In this document: positions 10,872 to 21,650 of the stretch, one piece after another
Numbering within the stretch: the first letter of the stretch is position 1
How the letters are laid out: each line of letters starts with the position of its first letter
Assembly: GCA_030737835.1 (NCBI GenBank)
Contig: CM060849.1
Location: 6,076,001 to 6,140,000 of the forward strand
Direction of reading: 5' to 3'
DNA: 64,000 bases
Origin: Acorus gramineus
Taxonomy: Eukaryota; Streptophyta; Magnoliopsida; Acorales; Acoraceae
The notes under the pieces: model-generated
The model's input: the letters and a program-made list of their open reading frames with translations, nothing else
Told to the model about the DNA's origin: nothing
The model's database searches: none
Program-made: the position numbers and the translations under genes

Positions 10872-12220
10872 GAGAAAAATATTATTTATCACTACGAATG
10901 AAAACGAAGACGGAACTTCCATTCATTTGTTGTACACGTGTATTATCTTGTATAATATGACTTGGAAACTGGTCTTATGTACATGAATTATTCAATCTTG
11001 TTAGTCAGCAAAATTTCATGCAGGGTCTCCCCTGTAGGGAGGGGTTGATGAAACCCGTGATAACTCCCAAATACAGATGAATTATGAAAGACATAGTTGG
11101 CTCTTTTTGGATCTACTAAAGATCCTTTCTAAAACAATAATTAATTTTAATCAAATACGTCAGTTATCAGTTAGTCGCTTGAGTATATCTCTATATGAAA
11201 AATGTAACCTTTCATATATGATGGTGTTACTAAAGATTAAGTTTGGTTTCACTATAATCACCAACACTCAATACTTTCCCGGAAAAAGATACACTCAACC
11301 ACTATTGCAGCCCCAGTCCATAACACTCTCCATTTAAAGTGTATACTGTTATATGAAATGATGTAGATATTGAGATACAATAGTATTTTTGTTTTTTGAG
11401 TTGAAAAAATGGAAAAAAAAACCATGTCATACACTGTGATAAAAGTATATACTGCGCTATCATGATGTATCGGGCTGCAAACAGAATAGTGTGTATCGGC
11501 GCTCGTACTCCCCCAGATTTTCCTTCAAAATGATTGAAGAAGCCTTTAAAGGTATCTGCCCAAACACATTAGCACCTTATTCTTTGGTTAAGGGTGTACT
11601 ATTCATTTATGTTTTTTATTTAGCTAATCAAAATCAATCTTGCATCTCATTTTTTAAGCATGCAATCATCTTCAACTCTTATGTCATCTGTGACTGAAGA
11701 CAACCATGCAGAGGGCTCATAATTCATCAAATTTAAATCAGAGGAAATTATACATGGACCACCCCCACTAACACCTCCATACACCCTGTTCATAAGGAGG
11801 CTAAGACCACCACTAGTGTTAACAAATGGCGAAGCCATTCGTTCATCAGGATTCACTTCACATTGTGTTGTGACATGTCTACCTCATGATTCGTCACCCA
11901 AGAATGTTTTGAGTTGGATGACGAACACTCTTTCTCTCTCTCTATAACCCAAAGAGAATGATGTAGGAGAAGAATCTTTCTCCAAACCATAGAAAAACAA
12001 TAATTTACATATCAGTTACAGAACTGGCATACTAGAATGTAAAAACATGCCCCTCCTGGATCTCTATGTACCGCTGTAACACAGGAAATATAGCTATAAA
12101 AACATGGAAGCATGTCTATGGTTCATGAGATGATAAAAGTTATATTGAGGGAAAAACATAGGTGATGTTTCATTTACATAATAAATGGGGTATATGATGC
12201 TCTGAAAAGATTGTGGGAAC
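10872..12220. other. Non-coding stretch downstream of the BAP31-like gene
   Basis: No gene is recognised. Short ORFs at 11491-11697 (plus) and 11647-11856 (minus) match no family I know. The part next to 12220 should contain the 3' UTR of the BAP31-like gene, transcribed right to left; I cannot fix a polyadenylation site. Confidence 0.4.
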
Positions 12221-15200
12221 TCACATGTTCTTCTTACTATCAGAGTGTGACAAGCTTATATCGATTATTTGCAACTGGTTCCGAAGGCTCTGATTCTCAT
12301 CCAGCAAGCGATCATATTCAAGAAGGAAACCTTCAGACTGCTTTTTCATAGCAATGGCATTAGCCTCGGCAGCTTTAACCTCCCTTGACCTAGCTTCAAA
12401 ATCTGATTCCAGTTGCTTGATTTTTGCAGATAAATTTGCGAGCTTGCTTTCCCGAGCTTTTAGCTCCTCAAGACTCCCATTCTTTGCTTCTTCAAGAACC
12501 GAGTTTTGCTTCATTGCTGCTTCCATGCCCTTTCTAAGCCGACGGATCTCTTTTATATAATGATGCAACCGGTCAATCAGAAGTGCGATGAACAGGAAGT
12601 ACCCTGAAAATTATGAACAATCTCCATTACTACACTAGATCAGTGAATCTTATACAAGAATTCTCAGCAATTCAAACATTCAGTCAGAGAAGAAGGTGAC
12701 CCGCTATGTGATGACATATGCATTCATCAAATTTGGCCAATTCCTATAACACCAACAAGAATTATCCTACCTTTTGATCTCTGAGTCATTCAATCCTGAA
12801 AGGTAAGGAATAGCAATGTTCTAAAATCCCGTAACATTGAAATTACAGCCCTTGCCTTTTATACATAGGCTAAAAATTACAATTGAAATTCCAGTATTGA
12901 CCTGAAATGCTAGAACTGTCAAGACTCAAGACTAATTTCAGATCATCCAGACGCTATAATGAACTGTGTAAATCATAACAAACATATTTGAAAGATCCAC
13001 TTTGTTCTTATCCTCAGTTTAACAAATCCAGCTAGACGTTCTTGATATCATTCATACATTTTCTCCAAAAGTCCAATATGAATTTTGGTCCAACCGTATT
13101 TTTACTTCATATCTAAAGTCCAGTTTGGCAAAATTTCTAGAAAAATCATTTAAACATATTTTTATTCAAAGTGTATGAAAACATTAGTAGTCATTTTTAA
13201 AAAACCTCTACCCATCCAGACACTTTGAACCTTATCTCAATGAAAAAGACGGTCGATTACTTCGCTTTCAACAAAAAAAAAAAAAAGTAATTCAAAGATA
13301 AAAATTATCATTAAAGTCAAGACGAAGTAAAAGTTTTAAAATCATATCAAATTGAGTGAAGATCTTTTCCTTGGAATGAACTTAGTTTTCAGTTAGTTAA
13401 TCCTCGTTCTTTTGACTCTACAGACCCAACTACAACTTTTGAAGACTTTTTACATTCCATTTTACTACAGATATTACTAACATATTAAGACTTCGACTCT
13501 AAAAAACTCCCACTTTGGAGATTTTGTGACCATTTCCTGGGCATCAAAAGCATATATAAGAATACTGTTAGATGCATTGAGAATTTCAAGAAAAAGTTAT
13601 CAATCAACTTAATTTCCCTTAAGCAAAATAGAAAAACAATTCACAGATCACCCTGCACTTAAGCTCCCTAATAATTCACATATACCTCTTCTACCATGCA
13701 CTTCAAATAAAAATGTATGGGAAAATATATGGGACTCGGTGGTCCACCTTGTCAAGGATTGGGGACTTTTTCGTGTGGGTGTAAAAAATATTTTGCACAG
13801 TAGGGGAAAAATCACCATTTAAGAGTAGGATTCACTTAGGGGCAGGCAGGGAGTTTTTATGGTAGATACCTGTTCTACCTTGCCACTCCCCTAAGTGGGG
13901 CACTCTTTGTTTTAGGTGACTTTATTGCTCTCTTTTGGGCATCTTCCATAGTTTGAATAAATTTATGGTAGAATGCCTATCTTTTCATCAAAAAATTTTA
14001 ATTATTCACATACATCATCACATCACATATATAATCATTTCTTCCCATCTTTGTCGTGGAATACCAAAAACAAATATAAATAAATAATAAAGAAACAATA
14101 ATATATCAATGAACTATAGCAAAATGAGCATCCAAACATTAATTCATTCGACTTCATTAACATAATTCATTCGAATTCATTCCCCTTCTTGTCAAAGGAA
14201 AGACAAAGGTCAATAAGAAATTCATGACAATCATACAAATATCAAATCAATATCCAGTAAAACATATAACGTGATATATTATCCATTTGAATAAAAATAT
14301 CTTCCCCTTGTACCAAAAAAAAAAAAAAAAACTCCCTTAATCTATGCATATAAAATATTAAAATTTCTCTTGTTATTTATCAAAACATCATCATATGCCT
14401 AAAAAATTAAGAATATAGTTAGTCAATCATATAAGAAAAAATAAAACAATTTCTGGTCTTGAAGACACACTAGTATAATATTTGGAAACATGATCTAACC
14501 TAGGAAGCAAGGACACACAATGTCGTGTCCATGTAATGGACACAGGACGGAATTATACACCCATAGGACACATGTCAAACTAGTTCCACGCATGTCGAAA
14601 ATTCAAAAATGATTTTCTAAATTTTGGACGCACAGAAAGCACAATGGACATGGCGTGGACGCACAATACATGAAGACAAATCATAATATCTATTGTAACG
14701 TTCATGATCACAGGAAGCCAAATGATAAATTTTAATGGAATTGATAGTTGACACCACATGTACTTTATATATGCATGCTCCAATTTTTTCAAATTATCTT
14801 AATATAACATTTTATATTATATTTTTTTAATTCATTACCATGTATGTGTCCTAGTATTTCAAGATTTACCGTGTCATCGTATCTGTATTGTGCCGTGTCC
14901 GTGTCCCCTGTCCATGCCCATGCTCTTATGATCCAAATAATAAGATGAGATTATAGATGGATATCAAACTCATCTTTTTGTCAACATACCAGTGATCTTA
15001 TGAAGTCTTAATATGCAAAACAATCACAAATGATATATCAATCAAAGTTCTGAGTGTTACATAGACCGACAGTAAGCTAGATCAATTTTAAAAAATCAAC
15101 AAGACTATAATGTCTCAAATGATTAGCTTTGGTTTCCTACGTAAACTTTCATCTTTCTAGTATACCGAGGAGGTGGCATGACTTGTAAGTGATCATTTCT

Positions 15201-18200
15201 TTTTATTTTTCTTCTTTTCTTTTTCTTTTCTTATGCACTTTGGAAAGCAAAAATTATTTTGAAGTGTATTTTTCTTGGGCTTTCATTCTTGGAAATCAGC
15301 CTTTGGTAGTATATGACATCCTTCACCACTATTTTCACTCTTTTCTTTACCCTCCTTTTAGGAACTAGGGAGACTAGATTAAATTAATCAATTTAAGGTC
15401 CCATAAATTCTCTATGCTTCAATAGGTCAAGCATACACCTCTAAGACCTAGGATAGCTCAGTGTTAGTAAGTAGTGTATGTTAATTTCTCAAAGAACTAA
15501 TATATTTAAATCACTAGCTGACTAAAAGTGAAGGAAAACTAACAAGAAATATACCAACATATTAGCAAAGAGATATATTTTTATATCCTTTTGTCTTCTC
15601 AAATTAAGTTAGCATCTTTTTCTAAATATTAAACACACGTGTACTGGAAAATCAGATCCTGCAAAAACAGAAAAATATACTTTAGATTTTTAATCTTTCT
15701 TTGGCAATAAAACTAAGATCAAGACATAAATCAATTAAAATAAAAAAGAAAAACATGGTAGAATTAAGTTATAGATTTGGATCCTTGATGAGATACAACA
15801 TGAAAGAACAACAAAGACTCCGAGACATTATTTAGTAATGACTGATGAGATTGCTTTCTCAACAGAGAGTCAAAGAAAGAATACAAGATTAAAACAAAAA
15901 AGCAGGAAAAGCACAATTGAAGAGCTGCTCAGCATCTAGAAAAGATTATTTCAGAAAATTGACAATTATGAATATGAATGTCATTCTGTGAATTTACAAT
16001 GATGAAGTATGAATGAGGCATGGCATTCCGATTATCAGAAGCATTCTAAATGGCAAATGAATATGAATGTTTGGACAATGAAAATGCATGTAATGGAAAA
16101 GGTAGTACATAAAAACTACAAGCCCGAGGAATATTTTGATGGGATCATGGGATTATTTTATTTTTTTAAAAGGAAAGCCAACTTGGTTAAAAAATAACCG
16201 TTGAAGGTTAATTTGCAGCTTGTATGGGAAGTCAGAATTAACATGTTTATTCACAAGGAAATGGAGACTGAATGGTTTGGTCAGACAGTTGTGGAACACA
16301 CAGCCCATTCTGGAACATTGGAGCAAATGATCAGAGGATAAACAAAATATTTAATGGAAAAAGAGAAAGCAATAGTCAATATTGTATCTACATTTATATT
16401 TGATTGGGTTCTTTAGTTAAAAATCACAAACTACAAACTAAAGTGAAATTGGGAAGGATGTCCAAATCATCACTAAGAGGAAGAAATAGTTTGGAAAGGA
16501 AGTACAGACATAGGGGTTTTCCATTAAAGCCTTTCTATAAGGTCTTGACACCAATTTTCAAAGGGCTGCTGCTTGGACTGGAATCTGTAATGTCGAGTTG
16601 AAATTCTCTTGGCATGTCTGCTCACCCTCAAAGGTCCAACTCCAAGCCCATGTGTGGGTAATAATACACAACAGAAAAACCAATAAATCTAATGGAACTC
16701 TGTGGGATATTCAGGCCTCTTTGTGTTGTCACTGTGTGATTTTCATATCGATTGAACAGAACATTTGTTTATCAACTGCCCATAAATCAAGGAAATATGG
16801 AAAATGGTCAGGAAGGGTTGGAGAAATCCTATCAGTCTCTCATAAATTAAGGCTATGTAATGAAGTTTCCAGAGGCAAAGTAAAAAGAGGGGACGAAAGA
16901 ACAGAGCAAGTTCATGGTCATGATCCCCCAAGCTGTGGTTTGGTCCATGTGGCTCATCAAAAACAACTAACTTTTCAACAAAAGGGAGAGTTAATGTGGA
17001 GATTACTTGGTGTTCAGAACTATGCTTCTTGAAACCTTGGTGTACCCTCATGTGAAAGTTGAAAATCATTAAGATGGGAGGTTCCCTTTAAAGCTGAGTG
17101 AGGATCTATTGTGAGATATGGGTGTTAAATAGGGACATTTCTGAATTACTTTGCTTCTACATTTTCTTCTCTAATTGTAACTTGCATAGTATCCAGTTCT
17201 CATTTTTTTTTTTTTTTTTTTTTTTTGAAGAAAGGTAGATGTTTGCTAGTATCCAGTTCTCATATTAGGACACTATATTATCTCTCTCAAAAAAGAAGTG
17301 AATTTGGCAATGAAAAAAGAGAAATGTGGCCACGGAAAAAGCAGCTAAGATGAACTTTTTCATGTTTAGAGCAATTCATCTTTGCATATTAAGCACTAAT
17401 TGTCAAAACCTGAATTAAATATGACAAACGCAACACAAAAAAAAGATCGTGGGAATGATAAGGCATTACAACAATAAAATATTTTGGGACTCGGTTTATC
17501 CTATTAACACTTCTCCAAATCAAACATATGGTACAAGGGCGTTGTTACACACAGTCTCATTTACAGCCCTGCGTGCAGTCCCACACATATCCAATGACGT
17601 ACATACCTCATTAAGTAAAGTGTGTAAAATTTCACTTCTTCTTTAAGTTGATCCATACAATTCATTGGAGTACACATCTCATTTTTATGAAATTATATGC
17701 TTCATTATATGAAATGTGTACTTTAAAAAAAATCAAAGCATGTGAGATGTCCCTAAACATTTTCCATGGTACAAAGACCCCCAAGGCTAATAGTTCATAG
17801 CTCCACAAATCCTAGACCCACAACAAGATTTATTATAAAAAAGAAAGGGGTCCAATGGCATAACTACCTTAAATGGAACTCTCACTAGATACTAAATCAT
17901 AAGCTTTCATCACACATCAATGCTTCTTTAGAGGGCTTCGTAGAAGACATAAAAACAAATGAATAAATCAAAATTCATAATACAATTGGGGAACCCAAAG
18001 CGAAGAGGAGGGAAGGATTTACCCATGAGAGTGGCTTCGAGGAGGTGGCGGCTCATGAGGACCTGATCTGTGGGTGTGGCAATGCCGCCGGCTTCCGGAT
18101 CGCCAGAACGGTTCATGATCTTGACCATGCTGTAGACGCTGGAGGAGAGGACGACGAGGACGGTTACCGCCACGGTCTGAACGATGACGGGTCCCCTCCC

Positions 18201-18314
18201 TCTCTTGGCGCGATCCAATCCCATGATCGTGAGCTTCCTCAGCGGGCTCTTCACCAGCAGAGCGAACACCACCAACGCCTCCGCCCCAAGAAGCGTAAAC
18301 AACAACTGAATCAT
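12221..18314 (-). CDS. BAP31-like endoplasmic reticulum membrane protein (two exons)
   Basis: A B-cell-receptor-associated-protein-31-like gene. The family sits in the ER membrane and is linked to sorting of membrane proteins out of the ER. Exon 1 is 18314-18023, donor GTAAAT; exon 2 is 12603-12221, acceptor TTTTCAG. They join in phase to 224 residues, a normal length for plant members. Exon 1 starts MIQLLF and encodes hydrophobic segments at about residues 3-21 and 43-64, with the conserved basic loop SPLRKL...GLDRAKRGRGP between them. Exon 2 begins with a third hydrophobic stretch, then LHHYIKEIRRLRK and a long coiled coil. The protein ends KKNM, a KKXX ER-retrieval signal. An in-frame ATG at 18563 exists, but the family start at 18314 is preferred. 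The intron is 5419 bp and full of transposon debris. No coding defect is visible. Confidence 0.9.
13740..13997 (+). mobile_element. Probable LINE 3'-end fragment in intron
   Basis: The block is less AT-rich than the surrounding intron and ends with GAATAAATTTATGG, then CTTTTCATCAAAAAA. That is the style of plant L1-like LINE 3' UTR ends. It lies antisense to the BAP31-like gene. No coding part and no clear target-site duplication are seen, so a SINE or other retroposon end remains possible. Confidence 0.35.
13833..13897. other. Strong nested inverted repeat (potential hairpin)
   Basis: CACTTAGGGG at 13833-13842 is perfectly complementary to CCCCTAAGTG at 13888-13897. Inside it GGCA faces TGCC, and GGTAGA (13861-13866) faces TCTACC (13874-13879). 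A transcript through this part of the intron could fold into a long stem. The function, if any, is unknown. Confidence 0.6.
14499..14930. mobile_element. Possible MITE with GAAGCA..GGACAC-type ends
   Basis: The left end reads GAAGCAAGGACACACAATG. The right end, on the other strand, reads GAGCATGGGCATGGACAGG. Both are rich in GGACAC/GTGTCC motifs, as in a known style of plant hAT-like MITE. The repeats align only loosely and no target-site duplication was found. Confidence 0.3.
16590..17140 (+). pseudogene. LINE (L1-type) ORF2 C-terminal remnant
   Basis: A decayed reverse-transcriptase C terminus of a plant L1-like LINE, antisense within the BAP31-like intron. Across several frames and stops one can read SPSKVQLQAHVW, then the zinc-binding 'zf-RVT' signature as HLFINCP, stop, IKEIWKMV (about 16757-16810), then VVWSMWLIKNN, stop, LFNK (about 16936-16985). 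These match the usual order of the zf-RVT domain and the following W..W...N..IF motif. The RT core and endonuclease are absent, which is normal for 5'-truncated LINEs. Confidence 0.65.
17187..17263 (-). mobile_element. 43-bp retroposed scrap between 17-bp target duplications
   Basis: TAGTATCCAGTTCTCAT occurs at 17187-17203 and again at 17247-17263. Between the copies are 23 T and 20 other bases. Read on the minus strand this is a 20-base tail followed by poly(A) and flanked by a direct duplication, which is the structure of an extremely truncated LINE or SINE insertion. Confidence 0.7.
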
Positions 18315-18600
18315 TGTTTCTGAATGGTTTTTGGTTATCGAATGGAAATGGATCGCCTCGGTTGGAATTGTAAAGCAAGAACCAAAAGATTGAGGGATTC
18401 TTTTCTTTCTGATGCTTTGCTTTGGTTGGGTGAAAAGCGTGGAATAAAAAAGGAAGGGGTTTATGGGAGCTAAGAGGAAAGAGGGGTCAGGGGAAACGCA
18501 GTTGCGGTTGAAGAGAAAATAAAGGAAATGGTTGCCCCACCAATTAATTTGCTTTTGAAACAACCCCCCCCCCCCCCCGGTTAAATTTATCAGTCTGAAA
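18315..18600 (-). promoter_or_regulatory. Presumed 5' leader and proximal promoter of the BAP31-like gene
   Basis: This is the sequence directly upstream of the start codon. It stays open in frame to an ATG at 18563, but the encoded residues are not BAP31-like, so it is taken as leader. A run of 15 C (18564-18578) and a weak TATA-like TGATAAATTT near 18585 lie at its upstream edge. No transcription start can be assigned. Confidence 0.35.
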
Positions 18601-19030
18601 TTTTGTTATTCTTGAACCCACCATATTTTTTTTTTTTTATTCAAAAATCAAAAGATACAAAATCTTGAACCCACCACTTCATTAGGAGGGACACAAAGAC
18701 AAGGGGGGTGACAAGGACAGAGGCGGAGGGGAACGATCAGATCTCTATTAGGGTTTCGATCAAAGAGGAGATGTTGTTGTGGAGAACGAAAGGATCTTTG
18801 GAGGTGGGGTTAATGGTTTCTAAAACAAAATAAAAATTGGGTTTTTCATTTTTCTGGGGTTGGGTGGATCAGCAGATTGAAGGGTGGGGATTGACGTGCT
18901 CAATTGTTATATGCATTTAAAAATTTTTAAGAAAAATTTTAGATACACCATTTACAATCTTTCATGCAGTATACACATATTATGATTTTTTTAAACTTGT
19001 AATTTCAATATATATATTTTTATGGAAATA

Positions 19031-19392
19031 TTATATACAGTTGTGTTGACTTTGATGGATGGTAGCGGTTATTACCGCCCCATTTTCTGAGATTCCCACC
19101 CCTTTAATTAACCCACCCTCTCTAAATCTAATGAAACCATATCCCACCTCAATATATATATGAGACTTGAGAAAGTTTGGTACAAGTATCAACCCCACAC
19201 ATGTTCCATTTCCCTCGTCCCTTCCCCTCTCCCCTTCCATTTCTAACATCTTCCTCCGTCCCCTATTGCACTCCATTCCTATTGTTGAAGGCCCTCCCTG
19301 ACGGATTCATCTTCTTCTTCTACCGTTCTCTGGTTCCACCCCCTATCGCAACTCCCAATTTCAAACTCTCATCTCCACATTCAACGAAGAAG
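19031..19392 (+). promoter_or_regulatory. Possible promoter and non-coding first exon of the PMD pseudogene
   Basis: AATATATATATGAG at 19151-19164 fits a plant TATA box. About 30 bp downstream begins a pyrimidine-rich stretch typical of plant 5' UTRs, ending at a splice-donor-like GAAGAAG/GTTAG (exon end 19392). The pseudogene's coding start lies at 19984. The assignment is inferred from position and base composition only. Confidence 0.35.
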
Positions 19393-20462
19393 GTTAGATC
19401 CCTTTCTTTTTGTTTTCTTTTTTCATGTTATACTCTGTTTATATCACGTGTCACATATGTCTGTATAAAGTTTTTTTCAAAAACCCTAGATTTTTTTTCA
19501 AACATAACACTGACCCTATTTTTAAGGTTTTTGGAGAAATTGGTCTTTTTGTTTCTTTGAAAAATTGTTGGAGAAATGGTTGGAAATGGCTTTTTGAAAG
19601 AGAGATTATTTTCATTAGTTAATGAAATGAGTAGCATTAGTTGTTTAAAGGAGAAATTTGGATTTTTGGAGGATGATATGTTGTATTGATTAGTTAATTG
19701 TAAAATGTTACTAAAATCGTTATGGTTTGGAGGAATAATGATATAAATCTTGATGCATGGTGGTTGGTTAAATGTGTTGATCGATTGATTGATTATTATT
19801 TGATGATTCAATGCACGCCACTGATTTAGTGATAAATGGCTATACATGGGTTACGGTCTTCATTATTGCATGAGATTAATGTTCTTGTGAATTTTGTAAT
19901 TGAATGAGAATATGTTCCCTCCATCCTCTTTCAACATGATTTTTTTTTCGCATATGCATAAGCATACTTTTTCAATGCAAAAGATGGCTCCGAAGGAATG
20001 CGTGTGACCTACTTTCATTCGAAAGAGTAGATCAAAAGATATGCCTTCAAGTTCTCAAAATGTTGTTGATGACCCATAAGAAGAGAAATTGGTGGTAGAA
20101 GAGGCAAAGGAAGACTCAGATATCGACGAAACTAGGTTAAAAGGTCCTTTTGAAGGTGGACCAGTAAATAATGATGTCATTGTTGGTTACCGACACCATG
20201 TGGCATATCATATATGGAATGGCAAGGTATATGCTATGCAAAGATTGTTGTATACTTATTTAAATAAAACTAAAGTCTTGCTACATGGGCCCAAATTATA
20301 AGCCCCATTCATATGCCCCATTAGATGGCACAATGTACTTGGCATGCTGTTTGACTTTTAAACCTTAAAAAATCAAATTAACTTATCACCCTTCACTAAA
20401 AATCCACGATTTCATTCCATTATCCTTCTTCCTCACCTTCTCACAAACCCTAAAGGAGGCTG

Positions 20463-20723
20463 GACTATGATGGGGTGCGTGTTTTGGTATTGAACATGTA
20501 CATGTCCACAGAGAGGTGGGACGAGGTGAAGAAGGTGAAGGAGGAGATGGAGGGTGAGAGGCTGAAGAAGGTCCCTGGCTACAGCTCGATTGAGGTGGAT
20601 GGATTCGTTTGGGAATTCGTGGCGGAGAATCGGTTGCATCCGCTTGAGGCGGAGATCATGTCGATGTCGGTGTTTGTCGACAAGCAAATGAGGTTGTTTT
20701 ATGATGAATATAATCTAGTTTGA
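20463..20723 (+). pseudogene. PPR protein fragment (E/E+ motif region)
   Basis: An open frame of 86 codons from GAC at 20463 to the stop at 20721-20723, without its own start. It matches the C-terminal E and E+ motifs of PLS-class pentatricopeptide proteins: LNMYMSTERWDEVKKVKEEM, then KKVPGYSSIEVDGFVWEFVA, then HPLEAEI. Full genes need many PPR repeats upstream, and none are here. The piece lies inside the Mutator-like element, so it looks like a captured exon piece. It is GC-richer than its surroundings. The frame is intact, so capture was either recent or tolerated. Confidence 0.75.
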
Positions 20724-21161
20724 ATGGTAAATATGAAGATTGGCTGAGGTGACAAAGCATGGGTTGCCATCAGTTCTTGAAATTTCTTGCTTCTGCTCCC
20801 AAATCAACACAATGGTGATTTTGGAAGGCATTGCTGTGGTTCAGGTTGCGGCAGGTGGTTGAAGACCCACAAAGAAAAATCATAAAAAATAAAATTTAGT
20901 GATTCTATTTTTTTAAAATTTATTGTGTGCGTATTCAAAATAACTAGGATTCAAAGCTTCAATTTTACAACTATAAAAATTGGGTGGGATTTTTCCCCTT
21001 TTTTAACCTCCAATCAAACCAGTAAACAGTGATGCACTATTTAAACAAATGTGTTGGCACATCACATTGACTTCATGAAGCAGCCTTTTTATGTTTTTTT
21101 TTTTTTTAAATCAAAACGACACAAATTGCATTGCTTTTTTACATTCACTGTAATGTTAACT

Positions 21162-21650
21162 AGAAAAAAATTGATGTAAGAGTATCTGACTATATTGGAA
21201 AAAAAATATAGATTTCAAATAATGTAACTGAATCTGGAACAATGTATCTGAATTTCTAATATTACTGAGTTTCAAATGTGACTGAGTTTTTGAATTGTAT
21301 ATGCATTTGTATTTCATATAATGTAATTGGATTTGACATTATGTATATGAATTTCAATGTAACTGAATTTGAAGGGGGAGCAATCATTTGGTTTCGCTGC
21401 ATTTGATAGAAAAACAATGGTGTAAAGAGTATCTAACTATTTTGAGAAAAAATGCAGATTTAAAATAATGTAACTGAATCTAAAACAATGTATCTGAATT
21501 TCAAGTATCAATTAATTTAAAATGTAACTGCATTTTCATATTATATGTGTCTACATTTCATATAATGTAACTGAATCTAACACTATGTATCTGAATTTTA
21601 ATTATAACTGAATTTCAAGGGAGAGCAACATTTGGTTTTGCTGTACATTT
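21162..21650. repeat. Two-unit tandem repeat of about 242 bp
   Basis: Units begin near 21162 and 21408. Both carry ATGTAACTGAATCT-like and AATGTATCTGAATTT-like motifs in the same order and end with a GGAGAGCAA or GGGGGAGCAA box and a TTTGGTTT stretch. The repeated short motif is typical of internal or subterminal repeats of plant DNA transposons. The repeat lies wholly inside the Mutator-like element. Confidence 0.7.

Noticed and set aside
11647..11856. Minus-strand ORF with SGGLSLLMNRVYGG
   Set aside because: It looks gene-like in composition, but I recognise no family and see no splice partner.
17928..18563. A 211-codon reading of exon 1 starting at the upstream ATG and running past the splice donor
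   Set aside because: Family proteins start at MIQLLF (18314). The upstream codons are not similar, and the downstream part reads into the intron behind a good GT donor.
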